A stretch of 5,313 nucleotides of DNA, taken from NCBI GenBank assembly GCA_964459065.1, contig CAYWMN010000250.1:1-5313 (forward strand), written 5' to 3'. Of this stretch, positions 1 to 5,313 are shown in pieces (the first letter of the stretch is position 1; every line of letters starts with the position of its first letter). Both the position numbers and the translations under genes were made by a program. This stretch comes from JAMCXS01 sp964459065. Its GTDB lineage: Bacteria; Acidobacteriota; Terriglobia; UBA7540. The notes beneath the pieces were generated by a model that saw nothing but the letters and a program-made list of their open reading frames with translations, made no database searches and had not been told where the DNA came from.

Positions 1-417
1 CTCGATTGCCCCCCGGCGCTCGATCTGCTCACTCTCAATGGACTTGTAGCCGCCGATTCCGTCCTCGTTCCCATCCAGTGCGAATATTTCGCCCTCGAAG
101 GCGTTTCAGAACTCCTGGATACGCTGATCCGAGTTCGGCGCGTCCATAATCCCAAGCTTGCCATCGAGGGGATTCTGCTGACGATGTACGATGAAAGGAC
201 CAACCTTTCACATCAGGTTCGCGACGATCTTAAAGACTTTTTTGGCGATCAGGTCTTCAACACCATGATTCCCAGGAATGTTCGCCTGGCGGAGGCCCCA
301 AGTTATGGCAAACCGGTCATCAGCTATGACCCGGATTGCCGCGGCTCTGAAAGCTATCTACAACTTTCCAAAGAGGTTATAAGCCATGACCAGAAAGGCA
401 TTGGGGCGCGGGATTAA
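1..417 (+). CDS. parA: ParA/Soj chromosome-partitioning ATPase, C-terminal part (5' truncated by window edge)
   Basis: This is the C-terminal half (138 residues) of a ParA/MinD-type deviant Walker ATPase. The reading frame is open from base 1 and stops with TAA at 415-417. ParA binds DNA non-specifically as an ATP dimer and moves ParB-bound origins along the nucleoid. Family landmarks are visible: the hydrophobic strand ending in LDCPP at residues 1-5, the PIQCEYFALEG segment at about residues 31-41, and the late block RNVRLAEAPSYGKPV followed by a GSESYLQLSKE helix, both typical of Soj. The Walker A lysine motif lies in the missing N-terminal half (roughly 110-120 residues, judged from the usual length of about 250). 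An ATG at 184 lies inside the conserved domain and is not the real start. The last residues are read through the start of parB, so the two genes overlap by 32 nt and are probably translationally coupled. The family assignment is very secure; chromosomal rather than plasmid origin is inferred from the neighbours. Confidence 0.96.
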   Translation, partial: LDCPPALDLLTLNGLVAADSVLVPIQCEYFALEGVSELLDTLIRVRRVHNPKLAIEGILLTMYDERTNLSHQVRDDLKDFFGDQVFNTMIPRNVRLAEAPSYGKPVISYDPDCRGSESYLQLSKEVISHDQKGIGARD

Positions 418-1234
418 CGCTCTGCTTCGTGAAACCGAAGCACCCACTCCCGCCAGAGGGCTCGAACAGGTCCAGATTACCCTTATCGATCCCAACCCTT
501 TCCAACCGCGAACGGACATGTCGGAAAGCGCCCTGGAAGACCTCGCCAACTCCATTCGCGCCACAGGCGTTCTTCAGCCCGTCCTCATCCGCCCTGCCGG
601 CGACCGCTACCAATTGGTGGCCGGTGAGAGACGCTGGCGCGCCGCCACGCGAGCAGGCATCGAAGCCATCCCGGCGGTGGTTCGAGACATCACCGACGAC
701 GAAGCGCTGGAGCTTGCTCTCACCGAAAACATCATGCGCGAGCAGCTTAATCCTCTTGAGGTGGCGCGCGCCTATGACCAGCTCCAGAAGCGCTTTAACC
801 TTACGCACGAGCAGATCGCCGAGCGCCTTGGAATCAACCGCTCCACCGTAACCAACACCCTGCGCCTGCTCGGCCTGGCCCCGGAAGTTCAAAAGTTGCT
901 GATGGAAGGCAAGATTTCCGCAGGCCACGCGCGCGCCCTTGCGGCCGTCACGCCACCCGACGCCCAAAAGAAACTTGCTCGCATGGTGGTCGAAAAAGAG
1001 CTCTCCGTCCGCAAGCTGGAAGGCCTGATCGCACCCCGGCCGGCCGCTCCCCAGGCCGATCAAGCCAAACCGGCGCCGCCCGTCGATCCCAACCTTCGCG
1101 CTGCGGTGCTGGAGCTCGAGCGCGCTCTGGGAACCCGCGTGCGCGTGGTGGGCAGCGGAAAGCGCGGCAAGATCGAGATCAGCTACTTTTCATCGGACGA
1201 CCTGAATCGCATTTATGATCAGTTAATACATTAA
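386..1234 (+). CDS. parB: ParB/Spo0J chromosome-partitioning protein (CTP-dependent parS-binding clamp)
   Basis: A complete 282-residue ParB, a usual length for chromosomal members. It binds parS sites near the origin, loads as a CTP-gated sliding clamp and stimulates ParA ATPase. Domains in order: an N-terminal basic segment with KALGRGINALL at residues 4-14, which in this family is the ParA-contacting tail; the CTP-binding N-domain with NPFQPR (37-42), the GERRWRA box (80-86) and ENIMREQLNPLE (114-125); the helix-turn-helix LTHEQIAERLGINRSTVTNTL (about 139-159, listed as a region); an Ala/Pro-rich linker (about 217-234); and a C-terminal dimerisation domain (about 235-282). The ATG at 386 is supported by a Shine-Dalgarno-like AGAGG at 372-376 with 9 nt spacing, and by the conserved N-terminal tail beginning right after it. 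All key motifs look intact. The stop codon lies at the edge of an AT-rich island. The call is very secure. Confidence 0.98.
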   Translation: MTRKALGRGINALLRETEAPTPARGLEQVQITLIDPNPFQPRTDMSESALEDLANSIRATGVLQPVLIRPAGDRYQLVAGERRWRAATRAGIEAIPAVVRDITDDEALELALTENIMREQLNPLEVARAYDQLQKRFNLTHEQIAERLGINRSTVTNTLRLLGLAPEVQKLLMEGKISAGHARALAAVTPPDAQKKLARMVVEKELSVRKLEGLIAPRPAAPQADQAKPAPPVDPNLRAAVLELERALGTRVRVVGSGKRGKIEISYFSSDDLNRIYDQLIH

Positions 1235-1258
1235 TATATTATATTATTATATATAACA
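1222..1258 (+). promoter_or_regulatory. AT-rich island with two 10-bp palindromes, possible promoter region for the bactofilin gene
   Basis: This stretch of almost pure A/T stands out sharply from the GC-rich surroundings and begins within the last parB codons. It contains two perfect 10-bp palindromes, TAATATATTA at 1232-1241 and TTATATATAA at 1247-1256. Both can supply -10-like hexamers: TATATT at 1235-1240 (with a weak TTTATG 17 nt upstream at 1212) and TATAAC at 1252-1257. No good -35 box is visible for the second. It could be a promoter for the downstream gene, an easily melted or bent element, a site for an AT-binding protein, or simply a low-complexity tract. A promoter role is inferred from base composition and position only. 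Confidence 0.35.
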
Positions 1259-1301
1259 GTACCTCTTCAATAATAGCCGCGTTACCGACCTGCGGCGCAA
1301 C

Positions 1302-1307
1302 GGGAGG
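1302..1307 (+). promoter_or_regulatory. Ribosome binding site (GGGAGG) of the bactofilin gene
   Basis: GGGAGG lies 4 nt before the ATG at 1312 and 10 nt before a second in-frame ATG at 1318. The spacing to the second ATG is within the normal range and that to the first is short. The true start may therefore be 1318, which would remove only two residues (Met-Ala). Confidence 0.6.
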
Positions 1308-1311
1308 CCTG

Positions 1312-1731
1312 ATGGCGATGAGATTCCGGGATATGCTGCGTCGGCGAGAGCCCAGCGACTTGATCGACCATGAACTGGTGGGGTTGCTCGAGCCGGGAGT
1401 GGAAGTCGAAGGCAGGCTGAACATCGCTTCCGGCATGTTTCGAGTGAACACCCACCTGAAAGGGGAAATCCACTGTGAGGGTGTCCTGGTTCTTGCGGAG
1501 CTTGGTGAAGTGGAAGGGGAAATTCACTCCAGGCTGGTCAGTGTAGCCGGCAAAGTCAAAGGATCCATTCACGCCACTGAAAAGGTTGAAATCAAGGCCC
1601 ACGGTGTGGTGTTGGGCGATATTTACACCCCCGCGCTCATCGTCGAACCCGGCGGATATTTCGACGGGCAATGCCACATGCCCGTTCCGGCCCAGCCTCA
1701 ACACGTCGCCGAAACCGAACAAAAGGTGTAG
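1312..1731 (+). CDS. Bactofilin (polymer-forming cytoskeletal protein)
   Basis: A 139-residue bactofilin (DUF583/bactofilin family), a typical small size. Bactofilins polymerise without nucleotides into filaments through a central right-handed beta-helix and act as scaffolds at the inner membrane. The core spans about residues 29-122 and shows the repeating pattern of short hydrophobic strands separated by glycines: GVEVEGRLNI, LKGEIHCEG, GEVEGEIHS, GKVKGSIHA and GVVLGDIYT. Flanks are short and non-helical: a basic, amphipathic N-terminus (RFRDMLRRRE at 4-13) and a Gln/Glu-rich tail (about 124-139). There is no transmembrane helix. The basic amphipathic N-terminus could be a membrane-targeting sequence like those known in other bactofilins (inference). 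The gene lies 77 nt behind parB on the same strand, so it may be co-transcribed or use the AT-rich island as its own promoter. A role in shape control or in positioning ParABS is plausible from context. Confidence 0.93.
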   Translation: MAMRFRDMLRRREPSDLIDHELVGLLEPGVEVEGRLNIASGMFRVNTHLKGEIHCEGVLVLAELGEVEGEIHSRLVSVAGKVKGSIHATEKVEIKAHGVVLGDIYTPALIVEPGGYFDGQCHMPVPAQPQHVAETEQKV

Positions 1732-1943
1732 CGGTCCCAACTCACCAGCCTTCCAACGGCCATCGTTTGGGCCTCTCACCGCGCCTTCAACTCAATCGCC
1801 CTCCAAATCCTGATCGCCGCATTTGCCTGCCGCCATTGCGGCGTCGGCCCTCCAGGAGTAAGGTTAAATTTGATTGAGATACGGCAACCGATGGAAGGGA
1901 ATCTCACTTTATCATCCCGGCCTGCCATTCGATAACAAAACAG
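1732..1943. other. Intergenic spacer with weak hairpins and no gene seen
   Basis: This 212-nt gap separates the bactofilin and the dynamin-like gene. It holds three weak inverted repeats. CCAACG (1753-1758) pairs with CGTTTGG (1764-1770) with one bulged T, 21 nt after the bactofilin stop. GCCGC (1829-1833) pairs with GCGGC (1838-1842). TGAGAT (1875-1880) pairs with ATCTCA (1901-1906) across a 20-nt loop. None is followed by a real T tract, so no intrinsic terminator can be called with confidence. Base composition becomes more AT-rich from about 1860 to 1940, as expected for a promoter and leader of the next gene, but no convincing -35/-10 pair was found. Open frames crossing the gap look like out-of-frame extensions of the bactofilin region. 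Confidence 0.4.
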
Positions 1944-3659
1944 ATGGAATTACACACCCACCCGACCGAGGGAAACCACAGGCTTCAAAACCTCGAAGCA
2001 CTATCCAGGGAACTGGGCGCTGACCGTCTTGCCGACGAGGCCCACGATCTGGCGGAGCGGGTTTCAGAAGGGAGGTTCTTTCTCGCCTGCATCGGCCAGT
2101 TTAAGCGGGGAAAATCGACCTTGATCAATGCCCTCATCGGCGATCCCATACTGCCTTCTGGCTTTATCCCTGTCACGGCGGCTCCGACCGTGGTCAGGTT
2201 TGGAACTGAACGCAGGGCTCGCATTCGGCCCCGGACCGGGACCTGGCAGGAAATACCCGTTGAGGACCTCAAGCTGTATGTATCCGAGCAGCACAATCCC
2301 GAAAACGCAAAAGACATCGCAGGCGTGGAAGTCTATACGCCGGCTCCGCTCCTCAAGGATGGGATGTGTCTGGTGGATACGCCGGGCCTGGGGTCGGTCT
2401 TTGCAGGAAACACGGCCGCGACCCATGACTTTCTCCCGCGCATCGACGCGGCTTTGGTGGTGGTTGGAGCCGACCCGCCGCTGGCAGGAGAAGAATTGAA
2501 GCTGCTGGAGGCCGTCGGGCGGCAGGTCCCTGAAATGATCCTGGTTTTGAACAAAGCAGACCGCACAACCGATGCCGAGCGTGAAGCGGCCGCCGCCTTC
2601 ACCCGCCAACTGCTGGAGAAGCGGCTCCACAGGCCGGCCGGGCCCCTTTTCGAGGTCAGCGCCCTGGAGAGGATGGAAAGCCGGGGACCGGAGCGGGATT
2701 GGAACAAGCTCATCGCAGCCCTGCAGCGGCTGACGCTCGATTCCAGTTTTCAGATTATCCGCCAGGCCTGCGAACGCGGCATCGAGAGGCTCTCGGAGCA
2801 ACTGCTCGCGATCGTAAATGAGGAGCGCCAGGCCCTTTGCCGGCCGGTTTCGGAATCCGAGCGCCGGGTGGCGGCGATCCGGGAAACCATCGGCTCTGCG
2901 GAACGCTCCATGCACGAACTCGGATACCTTTTTATAGCTGAACAGCAAAGGCTCTCCGATCTGTTTGTGGCCCGCCGCAAGCGCTTCCTGCGGTCCGCAA
3001 TTCCGCAGACCAACCAGGAATTTGCGGCGTCCCTCGAAGCCCAGCCGCGCGGTGCGGGCCCTGCTTACCGGCGGCGCATCATGCACCAAGCCCAGCAGGC
3101 TGTCCGGGAGCTGGTTTTGCCGTGGCTTGAGGCTGAACAATCGGATGCCGAAACCGAGTACGCGAAAGTCGAGCGGCGATTTATTCAGATCGGCAACGAT
3201 TTCCTGAATAAGTTGGCAGCAGCGGGAGTGGGAGAACTGGCGCGCATGCCTCACGCTCTGGATGCAAACCCGGCATTCCAGATTCGCTCCCGGTTCGTCT
3301 TCCGCGACCTCATCGAAGTTGCTGAGCCCGCCTCGCCTTTGCGCTGGATTGCGGATCTGGCGCTGGGAGCCGTCGGGGCGCACCGCCTCATCCAGAAGGA
3401 CGCGGCGGAATTTCTCACCCATCTTCTTGAAATGAACAGTTCGCGCGTGCAGAGCGACATCCTGAACCGCGTGCAGGAAAGCCGCAACCGCCTGGAAGCC
3501 GAGATCCGGAAGCTCCTGCATGAAGTCACCCGCGTCGCGGAGCAGGCGTTAAGCCACGCTCGAGCCGCGCAGCAAGCGGGTGCGCCCGCGGTCGAAAGAG
3601 CTCTCTCGCGCTTCGAGCGGCTGGAAACACAAATCCGGGCGCTGCGGCCGGCAGATTGA
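1944..3659 (+). CDS. Dynamin-like GTPase (bacterial dynamin family protein)
   Basis: A 571-residue large GTPase of the dynamin superfamily. Such proteins bind and remodel membranes in a GTP-dependent way. The GTPase domain covers about residues 44-265. It has the P-loop GQFKRGKS (51-58), a probable switch I threonine in PVTAAPTVVRFG (76-87), G3 DTPG (145-148) within LVDTPGLGS, and G4 NKAD (203-206) followed by an SAL segment (239-241) at the G5 position. The rest (about 270-571) is predominantly charged, probably helical stalk with coiled-coil character. A modestly hydrophobic stretch near 466-482 (LRWIADLALGAVGAH) is a candidate membrane-contacting paddle. No signal peptide is seen. ATG 1944 is the only usable start: the frame upstream is open only back to a TGA at 1875-1877 and contains no ATG, GTG or TTG. 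No clear Shine-Dalgarno sequence precedes it, so initiation may be weak. The precise function is unknown; alternatives include membrane repair, vesiculation or phage tolerance, as for other bacterial dynamins. It is single here, without the paired partner often seen. Confidence 0.9.
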   Translation: MELHTHPTEGNHRLQNLEALSRELGADRLADEAHDLAERVSEGRFFLACIGQFKRGKSTLINALIGDPILPSGFIPVTAAPTVVRFGTERRARIRPRTGTWQEIPVEDLKLYVSEQHNPENAKDIAGVEVYTPAPLLKDGMCLVDTPGLGSVFAGNTAATHDFLPRIDAALVVVGADPPLAGEELKLLEAVGRQVPEMILVLNKADRTTDAEREAAAAFTRQLLEKRLHRPAGPLFEVSALERMESRGPERDWNKLIAALQRLTLDSSFQIIRQACERGIERLSEQLLAIVNEERQALCRPVSESERRVAAIRETIGSAERSMHELGYLFIAEQQRLSDLFVARRKRFLRSAIPQTNQEFAASLEAQPRGAGPAYRRRIMHQAQQAVRELVLPWLEAEQSDAETEYAKVERRFIQIGNDFLNKLAAAGVGELARMPHALDANPAFQIRSRFVFRDLIEVAEPASPLRWIADLALGAVGAHRLIQKDAAEFLTHLLEMNSSRVQSDILNRVQESRNRLEAEIRKLLHEVTRVAEQALSHARAAQQAGAPAVERALSRFERLETQIRALRPAD

Positions 3660-3828
3660 ATCCCGCGAACGGCCGCCAAGCAGCGCTCTCAATAGAAAAG
3701 GCTTGGTTGCGCACATTGGTGGTTCAGTGTATTTTGATGAATACTCCAGTCGGAATCTAATGGCGTGTGGCCAGCACTTTGAAGGACAGAAGCGCGAAAA
3801 CCTGCCGGGCATGAAAAGGCAACTAACC
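3660..3828. other. Spacer and probable leader of the secreted-protein gene
   Basis: This 169-nt gap follows the dynamin-like gene. It contains a locally AT-richer stretch (about 3690-3760) and a small inverted repeat GTATT (3729-3733) / AATAC (3740-3744) with a 6-nt loop. TTGGTT at 3703 and TTGGTG at 3716 resemble -35 boxes, but no matching -10 at good spacing is convincing. The reading frame of the next gene is open through this region back to 3580, inside the dynamin-like gene. Residues encoded here (from ATG 3760 or earlier) do not resemble an export signal, so the region is taken as non-coding. Confidence 0.4.
3814..3819 (+). promoter_or_regulatory. Candidate ribosome binding site (AAAAGG) that favours start 3829
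   Basis: AAAAGG lies 9 nt before the ATG at 3829. The alternative in-frame ATGs at 3811 and 3760 lack a comparable purine-rich motif at suitable distance. This, together with the position of the signal peptide, is why 3829 is preferred. The motif is modest, so 3811 remains possible and would add six residues (MKRQLT). Confidence 0.4.
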
Positions 3829-5031
3829 ATGAAAACAAGGGTGCAACGGGCCGCAGCTATTTTGGCTTTAGCGGGCGTCCTGCCAGGAGCGCTCGTTGCC
3901 GCGTCCGCCGCTGGTCGCAAGACCCTCACTCCAGCGTTTGTGCAGGCCCGGTTCGCGGGCACCACAAAGTTTTCCCACCTGAAGCCCGGCGACACCTTGC
4001 AGGGCAAGGTGCTGCATAATGTGTACTTCGGCACGCGGCTCGCCATTCCGCAAGGCAGTGGGATTTCGATGGCTGTTTCGCGCCTTGAGCGCCGCAGAAG
4101 AAAGCCCTTCGCTGTCGTGCCCTGGCCCGTCCAGTACTTTCTTCCCAAGTACAAGAAATATCCCGCCTTCGATTTTGCCGACGTCGTTTTGCCCGGCGGG
4201 GCTCGAATGCGCCTGCGGGTGGTTTCCGTTTCCACAGTTAAGCACGTGCACGCCACCCTCGAAGTCAAACGAAGCTTGAAGTCTGGCGAAAGGACTGCGG
4301 CAAAGAAAGCGAAGCCAGCGAAGCGACATCCCAGGACGCAGAGCCCCACCTATGAAGTGGTGGTGGATCAGAATCCCGGCTTACCGCCGCAGCCTGCACG
4401 GCTTCGCGGCTCGGTTCCCCAGATCCAAACAGCGAGTGCCGGGACGGAGGCAGAGTTGGCGCTTGTAGGCTCGCTCAGCGCCTCAAAAAGCCGCACGGGA
4501 GAGCCCTTCAAGGCCCTATTGATCGAGCCGCTGCGATTGCCTTCCAACGTGACGTTGCCGGAAGGCACGGTTTTTGAAGGCTATGTCGCCAAGCGCACAC
4601 CGGCTCGCAGGCTTAGCCGGTCCGGATCTTTGTACCTCACCTTCGATCACGTGATGCTGCCTGCCGGAACCAGCCTTCCCATCGCGGCTTCGGTGGCGGA
4701 AGTTGGGGTGGATCAAGGTTCCCAGCTGCACGTCAGTTCGGAAGGCCGCCTGAAGGGTGGAAGCCCGGGTAAGAAGCGCCTCCTAATTGAGCTGGGCGTG
4801 GGCTACGGACTTTCCAAGGTGGCCGATGACACTTATCAGCTTATTGTGGAAGCGTTCATCTCTACCGCTACCGACGCTTCAACCGCCGGAACCGCGCGCT
4901 TGATTGGATTGGGCTTCACAGGCGTTTACTGGCTCACCCGGCGCGGCCGCGACGTGAGCTTGCCGCCCTATACAATTCTTAAGGTCCGCTTTGACCGCAC
5001 TCCCACCCTGGAAGCGGATGCCCTTCCTTAA
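3829..5031 (+). CDS. Secreted protein with two VirB10/TrbI-like beta modules, function unknown
   Basis: A predicted exported protein of 400 residues with no firm named function. The N-terminus is a Sec signal peptide: basic MKTRVQR, then a hydrophobic Ala/Leu/Val stretch (8-25), and a likely cleavage site after ASA (25-27). Two related modules follow. Module 1 (about 50-135) has LKPGDTLQGKV, an AIPQGSGISMAV strand and FDFADVVLPGG. Module 2 (about 214-290) has SRTGEPFKALLIEPL, LPEGTVFEGYV, an Arg-rich turn, and FDHVMLPAGTSLPI. The pattern of hydrophobic strand, L/I-P-x-G, strand, then F-D-x-V-x-L-P-x-G resembles the beta-barrel domain of VirB10/TrbI and related envelope proteins of Acidobacteriota. 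A basic Lys/Ala/Arg linker (about 148-170) and a Pro-rich stretch (183-198) separate the modules. The C-terminus carries a further strand motif, GRDVSLPPYTILKVRFDR (373-390). A periplasmic or outer-membrane location is inferred. There are no type IV secretion genes nearby, so a conjugation role is not supported. The start is uncertain (3829, or 3811 upstream). Confidence 0.75.
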   Translation: MKTRVQRAAAILALAGVLPGALVAASAAGRKTLTPAFVQARFAGTTKFSHLKPGDTLQGKVLHNVYFGTRLAIPQGSGISMAVSRLERRRRKPFAVVPWPVQYFLPKYKKYPAFDFADVVLPGGARMRLRVVSVSTVKHVHATLEVKRSLKSGERTAAKKAKPAKRHPRTQSPTYEVVVDQNPGLPPQPARLRGSVPQIQTASAGTEAELALVGSLSASKSRTGEPFKALLIEPLRLPSNVTLPEGTVFEGYVAKRTPARRLSRSGSLYLTFDHVMLPAGTSLPIAASVAEVGVDQGSQLHVSSEGRLKGGSPGKKRLLIELGVGYGLSKVADDTYQLIVEAFISTATDASTAGTARLIGLGFTGVYWLTRRGRDVSLPPYTILKVRFDRTPTLEADALP

Positions 5032-5096
5032 CCACGACCAGGCTTCATCAACCAATCCGCCGGGCATATCGGATGGCTTGCTCGCAGGCACATCCA
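5032..5096. terminator. Possible bidirectional hairpin between convergent genes
   Basis: This short gap separates two converging genes. CCAATCCG (5052-5059) can pair with CGGATGG (5070-5076) with one bulged base across a 10-nt loop. There is no T tract on either side, so an intrinsic terminator is only a weak possibility supported mostly by the convergent layout. Confidence 0.25.
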
Positions 5097-5313
5097 TCAG
5101 TTGTCCGGCACGGGAAACCGGTCCCCGGTGTCACTGACCCACTGTTTCAGCCGCGCGATCAGCTTCTGCCGTTCGGTGCGATATTCGTTGTAGTGCGCCA
5201 GGTTGACTTGCTCGTAAGGGTCCTCGTTCAGGTTGAACATCAGCCAGGAAGTATTCGGCAGGCAGGCGTATTTCCAGCCGTCCCGCGTGACGATGCCCCG
5301 CCAGGGCAGATCG
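5097..5313 (-). CDS. Sulfatase (arylsulfatase family), C-terminal end, partial
   Basis: On the minus strand an open frame enters from the right window edge and stops with TGA (complement of 5097-5099), giving the last 71 residues of a protein. These match the C-terminal subdomain of sulfatases of the alkaline-phosphatase superfamily: WRGIVTRDGWKY (residues 4-15 of the fragment), then MFNLNEDPYEQVNLAH (25-40), the family's 'L-D-L-x-x-D-P-x-E-x-x-N-L-A' block, followed by a helix with LIARLKQWV (51-59). These enzymes cleave sulfate esters, commonly from polysaccharides, and are usually exported. The catalytic Cys/Ser that becomes formylglycine lies in the missing N-terminal part, so activity cannot be judged. 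The gene converges on the secreted-protein gene with 65 nt between stops. The frame lacks a start in the window because it is truncated. Confidence 0.85.
   Translation of the reverse strand, partial: DLPWRGIVTRDGWKYACLPNTSWLMFNLNEDPYEQVNLAHYNEYRTERQKLIARLKQWVSDTGDRFPVPDN

Noticed and set aside
377..1063. Minus-strand open frame (228 codons) opposite parB
   Set aside because: It is also codon-aligned antisense to a certain gene and has no recognisable motifs.
1586..1877. Two plus-strand open frames running from the bactofilin gene into the spacer
   Set aside because: They are out-of-frame with the bactofilin, Ser/Pro/Arg-rich as expected for shifted GC-rich codons, and have no domain.
2064..3521. 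Long minus-strand open frame (485 codons) opposite the dynamin-like gene
   Set aside because: Its codons are exactly in register with the sense codons, so a stop would arise only where the sense gene uses TTA, CTA or TCA, which are rare in GC-rich genes. The translation has no recognisable domain, while the sense frame has a full set of GTPase motifs.
3580..3828. Upstream extension of the secreted-protein frame into the dynamin-like gene
   Set aside because: The extra residues are out of frame with the dynamin-like gene and would place the signal peptide far inside the protein. An internal start at 3829 or 3811 fits better.
3549..4349. Minus-strand open frame spanning the end of the dynamin-like gene and the start of the secreted-protein gene
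   Set aside because: It crosses a spacer and two genes on the other strand, and its translation shows no domain or credible context. The sense genes explain the region.
4648..4653. CACGTG core within ATCACGTGAT, and another CACGTG at about 4244, considered as parS
   Set aside because: Outside the core, only 4 of 10 flanking positions (first site) or about 2 of 10 (second site) match the parS consensus TGTTTCACGTGAAACA, and both sit inside a coding sequence. No convincing parS was found in the window.
3976..4998. Interpretation of the secreted protein as a type IV secretion or conjugation component
   Set aside because: The beta modules resemble VirB10/TrbI, but no other secretion or transfer gene is present, there is no transmembrane anchor and proline-rich periplasmic arm in the usual VirB10 order, and the module is duplicated.
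4879..5097. Minus-strand 72-codon open frame starting just after the sulfatase stop
   Set aside because: It is codon-aligned antisense to the end of the secreted-protein gene and has no recognisable features. Its ATG next to the sulfatase stop looks coincidental.

Overview
The window looks like an ordinary chromosomal segment of a GC-rich bacterium (about 60% G+C by eye). It carries a chromosome-segregation locus followed by envelope and cytoskeleton genes. The best taxonomic guess is Acidobacteriota or a relative. This rests on three things: the combination parA-parB-bactofilin, a secreted protein with VirB10/TrbI-like beta modules of a style common in Acidobacteriota, and a neighbouring sulfatase. 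It is an inference from gene content, not a proven assignment.

Layout, left to right. Positions 1-417 (+) are the C-terminal half of ParA/Soj, cut by the window edge. Positions 386-1234 (+) are a complete ParB/Spo0J that overlaps parA by 32 nt. A very AT-rich island (about 1222-1258) overlaps the parB stop and leads into a small bactofilin gene (1312-1731, +). A 212-nt spacer precedes a 571-residue dynamin-like GTPase (1944-3659, +). After another short spacer comes a secreted protein of about 400 residues (start most likely 3829, end 5031, +), built from two copies of a VirB10-like beta module. On the opposite strand, converging on it, is the C-terminal end of a sulfatase (5097-5313, -). That gene is partial and runs off the window.

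How the genes may work together: ParA and ParB form the ParABS origin-segregation machine, with ParB as a CTP-dependent clamp on parS and ParA as the ATPase. Bactofilins are polymerising beta-helix scaffolds, and in Myxococcus bactofilin filaments organise ParABS. A bactofilin directly behind parAB therefore suggests a similar link here. The dynamin-like GTPase would act on membranes (fusion, fission or repair), but nothing in the sequence ties it to segregation beyond proximity. The secreted beta protein and the sulfatase appear to be separate transcription units.

No tRNA, rRNA, CRISPR array, insertion sequence, integrase or convincing parS site was seen. The window does not show a clear undescribed system. 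The points most worth a second look are the parAB-bactofilin linkage with its AT-rich island, the solitary dynamin-like GTPase, and the duplicated module in the secreted protein.
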